In this document: piece after piece, positions 8,566 to 15,800 of the stretch | How the letters are laid out: each line of letters begins with the position of its first letter | Position numbering within the stretch: position 1 is the stretch's first letter | The notes under the pieces: model-generated | The model's input: the letters and a program-made list of their open reading frames with translations, nothing else | Told to the model about the DNA's origin: nothing | Database searches by the model: none | Assembly: GCA_947377725.1 (NCBI GenBank) | Contig: CANCGX010000003.1 | Location: 1-57,941 of the forward strand | Source of the DNA: Actinomycetota bacterium | GTDB lineage: Bacteria; Actinomycetota; Actinomycetes; Nanopelagicales; Nanopelagicaceae | DNA: 57,941 nucleotides | Direction of reading: 5' to 3' | Made by a program: the position numbers and the translations under genes

Positions 8566-9044
8566 TAATCTCCAACAACCAATGGTCGTGCATTAGTAGC
8601 CATGAGCAATTCTGCATAAGTAGTGGGAAAGACGGTGTGCGGATGTCCTGCAGCAGCCCACACAACGTCATAATCGTTGAGCGCGCGATCGATCACAATT
8701 GTTGCTTCATTTACCCACCCGACGGGGGAGACGCCACCGATGCTGAAACCTGAGGATTCCTTGACGTAATCAGCATCTGCGCGATGAAGTTTTTCAACAC
8801 CAAGTTCTTTAGCAACCAATTCAGTGTCTACGCGGTGACGTCCACTTGTAATGACGAGAAGCGGGGAACCGTCTGGGAGTTTGAAAACGATTGAAGAAGC
8901 CACTTGTCCAACGAGAATTCCCAGTGCATCGGCTGCTTCTTGTGCGCTTCGCGCCGAGTCTGCAAGGTGCGTAACCTCGCCACCAATGTTAAGTTCCTTA
9001 AGTTTCGCGACTACACGAAGGACGTTTGGGTTCTCTTGGGACAT
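8565..9044 (-). CDS. YbaK/EbsC-type aminoacyl-tRNA deacylase
   Basis: A 159-aa YbaK/ProX-like editing-domain protein; relatives hydrolyse mischarged Cys- or Ala-tRNA(Pro) in the cytosol. Family features are the N-terminal NVLRVVAKLKEL helix, ASSIVFKLPDGSPLLVITSG with the conserved Lys, and the GVSPVGW loop (SIGGVSPVGWVNEATIVID). First gene of the leftward carotenoid operon, coupled to the hydrolase by TAATG. TAAATT exactly 6 nt before the ATG predicts a leaderless transcript. Specificity (Cys versus another amino acid) cannot be read from the sequence. Its link to carotenoids may only be a shared promoter. Confidence 0.85.
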   Translation of the reverse strand: MSQENPNVLRVVAKLKELNIGGEVTHLADSARSAQEAADALGILVGQVASSIVFKLPDGSPLLVITSGRHRVDTELVAKELGVEKLHRADADYVKESSGFSIGGVSPVGWVNEATIVIDRALNDYDVVWAAAGHPHTVFPTTYAELLMATNARPLVVGD

Positions 9045-9050
9045 GTAGGA

Positions 9051-9056
9051 AATTTA
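9051..9056 (-). promoter_or_regulatory. Predicted leaderless -10 element of the ybaK-carotenoid operon
   Basis: Minus strand TAAATT, then TCCTAC, then the ATG at 9044. The hexamer-to-ATG spacing is 6 nt, the same as before crtE, the ABC ATPase gene, sepF and hisD. It would drive the six-gene leftward operon ending at 3681. Confidence 0.5.
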
Positions 9057-9079
9057 CAGTACAAATAAGAAAGAAATTA

Positions 9080-9107
9080 AAAGGCCCCCGATAAATCGGG
9101 GGCCTTT
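9080..9107 (-). terminator. Rho-independent terminator after the 9128-9709 gene
   Basis: Perfect inverted repeat GGCCCCCGA / TCGGGGGCC (9083-9091 with 9096-9104) with a 4-nt loop, extended by AAA/TTT pairs. On the minus strand the stem is followed by TTTTAATTTC, a U-rich tail, so it best terminates the leftward membrane-protein gene, just upstream of the ybaK promoter. Confidence 0.85.
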
Positions 9108-9127
9108 CCCTCACGGAGAGATGAGGC

Positions 9128-9709
9128 TTAAATCGCCTCTTCTGCGTCTACTTTACGCAAATGGGCGAATCCCATAAGAGCAAGTACAAGGAATAGCAAT
9201 CCACCTGCGAATGCTGCTATCGCCGAATACATTGCAATCTGACCTAATTGCCAAAAGGCATAGGCATTGAGAAGCATTCCGCGAAGGGAAGTTCCCTTAA
9301 ATACGGTGTCGAGAGTCTTCGCTGACGCCGTAGCTGCGGCTTGTGCCATTGCATCATCTGGTGTCGCACGAAGTGCTGCTTGAGCAGCCATATCTTTTGC
9401 TGAGGCAACAGCATAAGTTGGCATTAAAGATAGGTGATACCCGAGGTAATGATCAGCATACATCTGTGCTTCTTTGCCTGTTGTAAGAACTTTTCCGCCA
9501 TGTGTTGCAAAGAACTCTGTTACATCTTTTGTTTCTTTTGCATTGTGGGTCACAGTTGGGAAGTCAATCTTCTGTGCCGACAATTGCGCTGAAACAGAAG
9601 CGTTTGCAAATGAATAACCCCATTGAACGAGGCCACCTGCTACGAATAAAAAGACTGCGAGCATTAGACCCAAAATACTTGTGATTTTGTCAAACGTTTT
9701 TCTACTCAT
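9128..9709 (-). CDS. Conserved two-helix membrane protein of unknown function
   Basis: A 193-aa protein. An N-terminal membrane helix (about residues 12-32) is followed by VSAQLSAQKIDFP, an extracytoplasmic Ala/Thr-rich middle of roughly 110 residues, a second helix (about residues 158-182) and a short acidic tail. The layout resembles actinobacterial membrane proteins often mislabelled as ring-opening dioxygenase LigA; no enzyme motif is visible. Start placed at the ATG at 9709; the frame is open to 9772, but GGAGAG at about 9725-9730 and a possible -10 (TACATAAT, minus strand, near 9734-9741) lie between. It ends just before a strong terminator. Function unknown. Confidence 0.7.
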   Translation of the reverse strand: MSRKTFDKITSILGLMLAVFLFVAGGLVQWGYSFANASVSAQLSAQKIDFPTVTHNAKETKDVTEFFATHGGKVLTTGKEAQMYADHYLGYHLSLMPTYAVASAKDMAAQAALRATPDDAMAQAAATASAKTLDTVFKGTSLRGMLLNAYAFWQLGQIAMYSAIAAFAGGLLFLVLALMGFAHLRKVDAEEAI

Positions 9710-9742
9710 GGTTTTAAATCTCAATTCTCTCCGAATTATGTA

Positions 9743-9851
9743 GAAGCAAAATTTGGAGATATTTCGCTTCACACGTAGTTAACTGCACTCGAGGAGTGCG
9801 AGTTGCCTATTCGGTGAGTGCCAGCACCAAGGAGAAAATTGGGGGTGCTAG
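9743..9851 (-). other. Gap with three hairpins upstream of the two-helix membrane protein
   Basis: The 203-bp gap between luxR and the membrane-protein start holds three inverted repeats: 9743-9752 with 9761-9770 (10 bp, one G-T), GCACTC/GAGTGC at 9785-9790 with 9794-9799, and CCAGCACC/GGTGCTAG at 9821-9828 with 9844-9851 (one wobble). No T-run follows any of them on the minus strand, so these are not ordinary terminators. They could be a structured 5' leader or a luxR 3' end. No ORF of note was seen here. Confidence 0.35.
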
Positions 9852-9912
9852 CCCTTAGAGCCAAGTCACAGAGAAATCAATGAATCAAATTTGGTTTTAC
9901 TCAAATCCGGTG

Positions 9913-10227
9913 TTACTCAATATGTCGGTTGCAATACTTTCGTCCGTCTGGTCCAACTTCCATGTGGTTGCAATCAATCCCAAGCTTGTCGAAAGATTTA
10001 TCCCCAAATTGAGTGCGATAAGCAAGAGCAAGGAGTACGCGAAAGTTTGTATCTCCATCTGCTTTGATTCCAAATGCTCTAGCCATTCGAGAGATTGTGT
10101 TCTCAATAACTTTTTCCGTATGAGCAGTTTCGCGGGCAATCGCTGCATTAGATAATCCATCGCACATGTGTTCTGCGACTAAATGTTCAAAGGGGGTTAG
10201 ATCCCTTGTAAGAATTCGTATATCCAT
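9913..10227 (-). CDS. Small LuxR-type HTH regulator
   Basis: A 104-aa protein that is almost only a LuxR/GerE DNA-binding domain: LTPFEHLVAEHMCDGLSNAA then IARE, with the recognition-helix region near residues 34-52 (EKVIENTISRMARAFGIKAD). There is no receiver or sensor domain. The C-terminal tail contains C86, H88, C99 and H102 (DCNHMEVGPDGRKYCNRH), a possible metal or redox site. GGAG about 9 nt before the ATG is a good ribosome-binding site. A candidate promoter is at 10272-10300. It is transcribed in the same direction as the upstream aquaporin gene, 111 bp away. Targets unknown; it may act on neighbouring genes. Confidence 0.8.
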   Translation of the reverse strand: MDIRILTRDLTPFEHLVAEHMCDGLSNAAIARETAHTEKVIENTISRMARAFGIKADGDTNFRVLLALAYRTQFGDKSFDKLGIDCNHMEVGPDGRKYCNRHIE

Positions 10228-10271
10228 CAGACTCTCCGATCGTCAGGTTGGGAACCTATTCTCTCCTGCGA

Positions 10272-10300
10272 ATCTTACATTTACCTCACGTAATTGCGAA
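10272..10300 (-). promoter_or_regulatory. Candidate promoter of the small luxR gene
   Basis: Minus strand TTCGCA (10295-10300), 17-nt spacer, TAAGAT (10272-10277). The predicted leader of about 40 nt contains a 5-3-5 palindrome AGGTTGGGAACCT (10245-10257) and a GGAG ribosome-binding site. Confidence 0.4.
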
Positions 10301-10338
10301 GAGTGGGAAAAACTTCAAAATTCCTCAAAATCCGGTTC

Positions 10339-11022
10339 TTAAATCACCGGATCAGAAGCTGCTGCCTGGTCACTCTCAGGCTCATTAGTTAAAAAGCCAT
10401 AAAGAGCCCAACCGAGAATTGCCCCAACAAATTGTGCTGAGATAAACCGAAGAATTGAGGATGGTGCGATACCGACTGGGGATTGAGTAAAGACTCTTCC
10501 GATGGTGATTGCTGGATTGGCAAAAGTTGTCGAGGATGTGAAGAAATAGGCACTGAGAATCCAAAGGGGTACATAAATGGCGACCTTGTTTGCATTCTTT
10601 GCATTTCGAAGAACTACCCACACCAAGCCAGCAGTTGCAACTATTTCACTGATGATAAAAACGGAGTTTGATCTGACGTTGGTTGATATTGCATATATAT
10701 GGGCCCCGTACATGGAATTCGCGAGCATTGCTCCAGCTATAGCTCCAGCAATTTGGACAGGGATATACATGAGCACAGTTTTGCCATCAACTTTTTTAGC
10801 AAGCAAGAGCACAACGCTGACCGCTGGGTTGTAGTGAGCTCCGCTGATTTTCGCTCCTAAACGAATAACAATTGCAAGCATCGCGCAGCCCGACAACGAA
10901 TTCATGATGAGACCTATAGCTGCATCCTGTGTGGTTCCCGAGGCCATGTAACCCGCTCCTGCAACGGCCGCAATAATTAAGCCAGTTCCAAGAAACTCCA
11001 TGACAAGCGCTCTAACTTTCAT
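10339..11022 (-). CDS. Aquaporin / MIP family channel
   Basis: A 227-aa major intrinsic protein with six membrane helices. Both half-helix NPA motifs are present: SGAHYNPAVSV near residue 66 and FANPAITIGR near residue 169, the latter with the selectivity-filter Arg. It should conduct water or a small neutral solute; bacterial relatives also carry glycerol or arsenite and the sequence does not decide. GGAGA 4 nt before the ATG is the ribosome-binding site. The gene follows the TSUP exporter gene by 28 bp, so the two are probably cotranscribed, with the LuxR-type gene downstream. The C-terminus is acidic and polar. Confidence 0.88.
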   Translation of the reverse strand: MKVRALVMEFLGTGLIIAAVAGAGYMASGTTQDAAIGLIMNSLSGCAMLAIVIRLGAKISGAHYNPAVSVVLLLAKKVDGKTVLMYIPVQIAGAIAGAMLANSMYGAHIYAISTNVRSNSVFIISEIVATAGLVWVVLRNAKNANKVAIYVPLWILSAYFFTSSTTFANPAITIGRVFTQSPVGIAPSSILRFISAQFVGAILGWALYGFLTNEPESDQAAASDPVI

Positions 11023-11050
11023 TGATTCTCCAATTTATATTATGTTTTTA

Positions 11051-11794
11051 TTAAAGGTAAAACCACGTGCGGATGAGTGTAAATGCTGAAATGGTAAAGA
11101 GGAGATATGCGAAACTAATTCGAAGCACCTTTGCGTTGAGACGAGAGCTGTGATGCGAAGCAAATGCAGAAACAAGCACAGCAGCTCCTCCCATGAGTAA
11201 CGGAGTATGCCACGTAATCTTTGACCATTCGCTGTGATGGGCGAGAAACGACGTTAAGCAATTGAGAGTGATGATAAGCAGGGAAGTACCTGCCGCTTTT
11301 TTCTGTGGAGTGTGATAAAAAAGTACAAGCACGGGGATGGCAAGAAACCCACCGCCAATTCCAAAAATTCCTGTCATTGCACCAATAACGAGTGAGATTG
11401 TTATCAAGGCAATTGGTTGCATCCGTTTTTCGGGATGGTCTTTCACGGGGCCGCGTAACATCGAGAATCCAGCAACAATCATCACTATTGCAAAGCCTGT
11501 AAGAATTATTGTGTCAGAGAGGTGTTTGGCCAAAGCCGCTCCGCCAACATTGGAAATAAATCCGATCGCCCAGATTGAGAATCCCTCTTTAAGGAGGACA
11601 TCTCCGGATCTAAATTTTGGAATGACGCCGGCTAACGCTGCGAGGAATACGACGGCAAGCGCCGCAGTAGTTGCCTGCGTTGGAGTGAAGTCAAAGAAAT
11701 AAAGGAGGATTGGAACGGAGAGCATCGCCCCGCCAGCTCCTACGAAGCCAAGGACCGCCCCGATGAATGCACCGCAAGCAAGGGCTAAAACCAT
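11051..11794 (-). CDS. TSUP (TauE/SafE) family membrane exporter
   Basis: A 247-aa polytopic protein of the TauE/SafE/TSUP family, which moves sulfite, sulfonates or other organic anions across the cytoplasmic membrane. The duplicated signature is visible: GFVGAGGAMLSVPILLYFF near residue 17 and GIFGIGGGFLAIPVLVLFY near residue 145, each heading a four-helix half, with TTAALAVVF and GTSLLIITLN after them. The start ATG at 11794 lies just beyond the doxX terminator. Followed at 28 bp by the aquaporin gene. The transported substrate is not predictable. Confidence 0.87.
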   Translation of the reverse strand: MVLALACGAFIGAVLGFVGAGGAMLSVPILLYFFDFTPTQATTAALAVVFLAALAGVIPKFRSGDVLLKEGFSIWAIGFISNVGGAALAKHLSDTIILTGFAIVMIVAGFSMLRGPVKDHPEKRMQPIALITISLVIGAMTGIFGIGGGFLAIPVLVLFYHTPQKKAAGTSLLIITLNCLTSFLAHHSEWSKITWHTPLLMGGAAVLVSAFASHHSSRLNAKVLRISFAYLLFTISAFTLIRTWFYL

Positions 11795-11825
11795 GCAGCT
11801 ATCTTCCCATCATCAGCGATGAAAA

Positions 11826-11853
11826 AAGCCCCCGAGCGCGAACTCGAGGGCTT
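11826..11853 (-). terminator. Rho-independent terminator of doxX
   Basis: Arms AAGCCCCCGAG (11826-11836) and CTCGAGGGCTT (11843-11853) pair with one C-A mismatch around a 6-nt loop. On the minus strand the stem is followed by a run of T, so it ends the doxX transcript just before the TSUP gene. Confidence 0.8.
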
Positions 11854-11890
11854 AATTCTTTGCTAATGGAAGGTGTTACATGCTAATTAT

Positions 11891-12310
11891 TTACTTCTTA
11901 AATGCAAGCAAATGGGATCCAAGATGTGGCCCAAAGTCTGCTCCATTGCGAAGTGCTGCAAAGATAAAGAGCGCTGCTCCAAGAAGTGCAAGATCCTTAA
12001 AGAATCCAGTCATTGCTGTCTGTTTTGCAGTTGCGTCCTTCTCGGTCCAGAAGTTCTGGAAGAAATAGAGAGTAGGGACGAGGAAGATTGCGATGAGAAG
12101 TGCGCCAAGATCTGCATAGAAGCCAAGGGCGATGTACAGGCCACCAACTAGAATCATGACACCGGAGATGATAACTCCGAGCTTTGCTGCTGGGAGCTTC
12201 TTGTATTGCGCATACCCAGTCATGGCAGCTGTCTTTGTTAGATGAGCGATGCCGGAGTTGATGAAAATCAGTGCAAACAAGATACGACCGACGAGGAGAA
12301 CAGAACTCAT
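11891..12310 (-). CDS. DoxX family membrane protein
   Basis: A 139-aa protein with four hydrophobic helices of the DoxX/DUF417-like family: LLVGRILFALIFINSGIAHL at the N-terminus, then YAQYKKLPAAKLGVIISGVM, LIAIFLVPTLYFFQNFW and KDLALLGAALFIFA. Family members are linked to quinone-dependent or redox membrane reactions, but the function here is unknown. I use the ATG at 12310 because AAGGAT lies 5 nt upstream; the frame is open to 12328. A promoter with a palindrome over its -35 lies at 12365-12393, and a terminator follows, so it is monocistronic. Confidence 0.85.
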   Translation of the reverse strand: MSSVLLVGRILFALIFINSGIAHLTKTAAMTGYAQYKKLPAAKLGVIISGVMILVGGLYIALGFYADLGALLIAIFLVPTLYFFQNFWTEKDATAKQTAMTGFFKDLALLGAALFIFAALRNGADFGPHLGSHLLAFKK

Positions 12311-12364
12311 TTTTATCCTTACGTACATGGGGCTCCTTCTGAACCCGCCGAGTGTTTCATGAGA

Positions 12365-12392
12365 ATTTTAAAGCAAGTGGTTGAACTTTCAA
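12365..12392 (-). promoter_or_regulatory. doxX promoter
   Basis: Minus strand TTGAAA (12387-12392), 16-nt spacer, TAAAAT (12365-12370), predicting a leader of about 48 nt with an AAGGAT ribosome-binding site before the ATG at 12310. Good match to a housekeeping promoter. Confidence 0.6.
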
Positions 12393-12393
12393 C
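12380..12393. promoter_or_regulatory. Palindrome over the doxX -35, possible operator
   Basis: GTTGAA-CT-TTCAAC, a perfect 6-2-6 inverted repeat covering the doxX -35 hexamer, a position where a bound repressor would block RNA polymerase. The cognate regulator is unknown. Confidence 0.35.
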
Positions 12394-12450
12394 TAATTGA
12401 GCAGGGCGACACGCTTAATTGAGCCTTATCTAGCAGGGGATACGCCTGGC

Positions 12451-12479
12451 TTGTGCTTGTCAGTGGGGGCAGTTATCTT
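12451..12479 (+). promoter_or_regulatory. Promoter of the SOS mutagenesis operon
   Basis: TTGTGC (12451-12456), spacer of exactly 17 nt, TATCTT (12474-12479). The transcription start is predicted at about 12486-12488, at the ATG of the DUF6504 gene, hence a leaderless mRNA. The LexA palindrome begins at the next base. Confidence 0.65.
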
Positions 12480-12495
12480 TCGAACATATGTTCGA
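12480..12495. promoter_or_regulatory. LexA-type SOS box overlapping the start codon
   Basis: Perfect 16-bp palindrome TCGAACATATGTTCGA, matching the Gram-positive/actinobacterial LexA site (CGAAC-N4-GTTCG). The ATG of the DUF6504 gene (12488-12490) lies in its centre. It is positioned from just after the -10 to beyond the transcription start, so LexA binding would block initiation of the dnaE2-dinB operon. Confidence 0.88.
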
Positions 12496-12856
12496 ACAAC
12501 CTTCTCACCTCGCCGCAGCCTCGGAATCCGTCCCCGAGGCTAAAGCTCTGCCGCCACAAGTTTTAGCTCCCCAAGGCGAACCCATTGAATTCATCTACAA
12601 AGGCCATCGTTTCCATATCCATAACATCCTCTCCAGATGGCAGGAGTCGGGTGGTTGGTGGAATCGAATTAGCGATGGCAACCTTCATGACCCTAAACAT
12701 AATTCCAAGCATCTAGAGCAATCGATCTTCAATGATGCAGGTCGCGCTATCTGGCGGGTAGAGGCAGCTCCGGTCGGTGCGCTCGCTACCTTTGAGATTG
12801 AGCTAGATGAACTCACGGGCAAATGGATTATTCGCCCCACATCTCGACCAGCTTAA
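12488..12856 (+). CDS. DUF6504-type protein, first gene of the SOS operon
   Basis: A 122-aa cytosolic protein. After a Pro/Ala-rich N-terminus of about 30 residues comes a small domain with EPIEFIYKGHRFHIHNILSR, WQESGGWWNR and a C-terminal beta-rich part (IWRVEAAPVGALATFEIELD then WIIRP). This looks like the small DUF6504 family found next to dnaE2 and other translesion genes in actinobacteria; the biochemical role is unknown. It is SOS-controlled by the LexA box that contains its own ATG, and sits 2 bp before dnaE2. The N-terminus is the least certain part; the domain proper starts near residue 31. Confidence 0.72.
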   Translation: MFEQPSHLAAASESVPEAKALPPQVLAPQGEPIEFIYKGHRFHIHNILSRWQESGGWWNRISDGNLHDPKHNSKHLEQSIFNDAGRAIWRVEAAPVGALATFEIELDELTGKWIIRPTSRPA

Positions 12857-12858
12857 AA

Positions 12859-15800
12859 ATGTTTACGCACCTTCACGTTTCAAGTGGTTACTCCTTTAAA
12901 TATGGCACAGCATCTGCCGCCCAATTAGTCGAGCGCTCTGCGCAATTTGGAATGAAGGCTCTTGGGTTAACCGATCGTGATGGAATGGCGGGAGTAATTC
13001 GATTTGTCCAGGAATGCGAATCGCAGGGGATTGCTCCTATTGTTGGAGTCAACTTAAGTTTTCTCCAGAAAAAATATCGAGTTACCCTTTTGGCACAAGG
13101 TGGAACTTTGCCAGCGCTCTATCGATTAGTGAGTGCAGTAAATCGAGATAGTGCAAATGAAAAAATCCTTACTTTCGAAACACTTGAAAAGTTCTCCGAA
13201 TACTCTTCTCAGTTACTTGCCCTCCATGGACCCGATTCGTACTTGGCCACAACAATCGCATCTCGTAGAAATGAATCGGCACTATCAATTTTTAATTCAA
13301 CTCGCGAACTATTTGCTTCTCAATCTCTTGAAATTATTTCCCATCGAACAAAAGGCGATGGACCTTTCTCAACAACACATGCAGCAAAGCTTTTAGGTTT
13401 TGCGAGAGAGAACGATATCCCTGCAGTTCTTACTAATGCAGTCCGAATGCTAGATCGCACAGATGGCCCGGTCGCCGATGTTCTTGATTCTGCTCGCTTG
13501 CTTGTTCCGCTTCATCAGCGCCATGTCGAGCGTACTAATTCAGAGGCTTATCTCAAGAGCGAAGCAGAGATGGTTTTTCTTGCAGATGAGATTTCTCGTG
13601 GAGCAGGTGAGTCGCATGGTCGAAACCTTCTTCGAACGACTGAGGAATGGGCAGAGAGATCAATACTTTCGCCTAGTCGGGATGTAGGAATCGGCTCTAT
13701 TCACTTACCTGAGCCGGCAGTTTTCAGTGCAACGCGCCATGAAGAACTAGCCAACCAGTTGCGTAAGCGAAGTGAATCCAGCCTGCATAGGTACACGGGC
13801 GCTCTCTCTGTTCGGGCGGCAGAGAGACTCGAAGAAGAGCTCTCCACAGTTCGCAAACTCGGCTACGAAGCATATTTTCTCGCTGTTGCTGATATCGCTG
13901 ATATCGCTCGAGCGAAAGGAATCAGAGTCGCAGCGCGCGGCAGCGGAGCAGGTTCTTTGATCTGTTATCTCTTAGGAATCTCGGGAGTTGAACCTCTGAG
14001 TCAAGGTCTTTTAATGGAGCGATTTTGTTCTCCACTGAGAAATGAACTTCCTGATATTGATATAGATGTGGAATCTGCTCGTCGCTTAGAAATCTATGAT
14101 GCGATTTTTAAACGATTTGGCCCTGACCGGACTGCAACCGTTGCAATGGTTGAGACATATCGCGCTAGGCACGCAATTCGCGATACAGGGGCTGCCTTGG
14201 GTATCTCTCCGATGGAAATAGATCTGATTGCAAAATCCTTACCTCATATAAGAGCGCGCAATATCCGCAAGGCACTAGAAAATTTGCCTGAACTAAAAAA
14301 CCTAAAACTCGATACACCGCTTATGAAAGCAGCAATTTATTTAGCTGGACGACTCGATGGCTTACCCCGTCATCTATCAATGCACCCTTGCGCAGTTTTA
14401 CTTTCCGATGATCGCCTTCTCGATATAGCCCCTACAGAAATTAACGCCAGCGGATATGCGATGGTTCAATTCGATAAAGATGATGTAGAAGCAATCGGTC
14501 TGTTGAAACTCGATGTTCTCGGAGTGAGAATGCAGTCAGCTATTTCATACTCCCTCCAAGAGATTGAACGATTAGAGGGCGTGAAAGTTGATATTGACGG
14601 AGTGCCACTGGATGATCCACAAACTTTTGACTTGATTAAATCGACACGAACGCTGGGCCTTTTTCAGATCGAAAGTCCCGGACAGCGAGAACTTGTCGGA
14701 AAATTCTCACCTCAAACTTTTACCGATCTTGTTATTGATATTTCTCTCTTTCGCCCTGGGCCTGTAAAGAGCGACATGATTACTCCATTTATTAATACTC
14801 GCCATGGGTTTCGGAGCAAGCCAGTTATTCATCCAGATTTAGATGACATTCTTCATGAAACTGAAGGGGTTGTTGTCTTTCATGAACAGGTTATTCGAAT
14901 AATTGCCATAATGACGGGGATTTCACTTGCAGAAGCAGATGAGAAGCGCCGAGCACTCTCTACATTTGAAGGTCAACAAGAGGTATGTGATTGGTTCTAT
15001 CCAACTGCTATTTCCCAGGGATATGAGCTTCCTCTCGTAGCTGAAGTTTGGGAGATCCTTCGAGCGTTTGCATCTTTTGGTTTCTGTAAAGCGCATGCCG
15101 CAGCTTTTGCGCTACCTACATACCAATCAGCATGGCTTAAGAGCCACCACACTGCCGCCTTTTTAGCGGGAGTCTTAACGCACGATCCAGGAATGTATCC
15201 GCGGCGAGTTATTTTGGATGAAGCGCGGCAATGGGGAATTGAGATTGCTCCCATTAATATCAACATATCCGATAAAAGTTATCGCGCTGAAAAAATAGAT
15301 CAAAGTAATCAAGGATTACGAGCACCATATCAGGCGCCCAATACTGCAAGCACTGGAGCAAAACTCACTCTTCCTGATGCGCGAGGATATGCAATTCGAA
15401 TTGGATTTTCAGATATCCATGGAATTAACAATAAAGAGATTAGTTCGATTCTTGAAAACCGACCCTATGTTGATTTAGCAGATTTTGTTCATCGTGCTGG
15501 CGTTTCTAAACCGACGACAGAAGCGCTCTTGCTTGTTGGGGCTTTCGATTCACTGTATAAAAATCAAGAGATAAATCGCAGAGATTTACTTCTGCACCTT
15601 CACGATATTGATAAATTTTCCCGGGTAAAGTCTAAAAATGGTCATGGCCAAATGGCGCTCCAACTTCTACCATCCAAACTTGAAGCAAGTGGTTTGCCAC
15701 CATTGACGGCTTCTGAGCGGATACGTAATGAGGTAGCGCTAACTGGCATGGATATTTCTCATCACATGATGGAATTTTATGGAGAGTTCCTCAATAGCAT

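Noticed and set aside
11826..11853. Terminator also serving rightward transcripts
   Set aside because: No rightward gene lies to its left for kilobases and the plus-strand tail is not T-rich, so only the leftward role is kept.
11873..12151. Cys-rich 92-codon ORF on the plus strand (KCCKDKERCSKKC-like)
   Set aside because: It is the antisense of the doxX coding region; the Cys codons mirror Ala/Ser codons of DoxX, and no ribosome-binding site or promoter supports it.
12329..12487. Small gene in the doxX-DUF6504 gap
   Set aside because: No open frame with a start signal; the gap is accounted for by the two divergent promoters, the palindrome and the LexA box.
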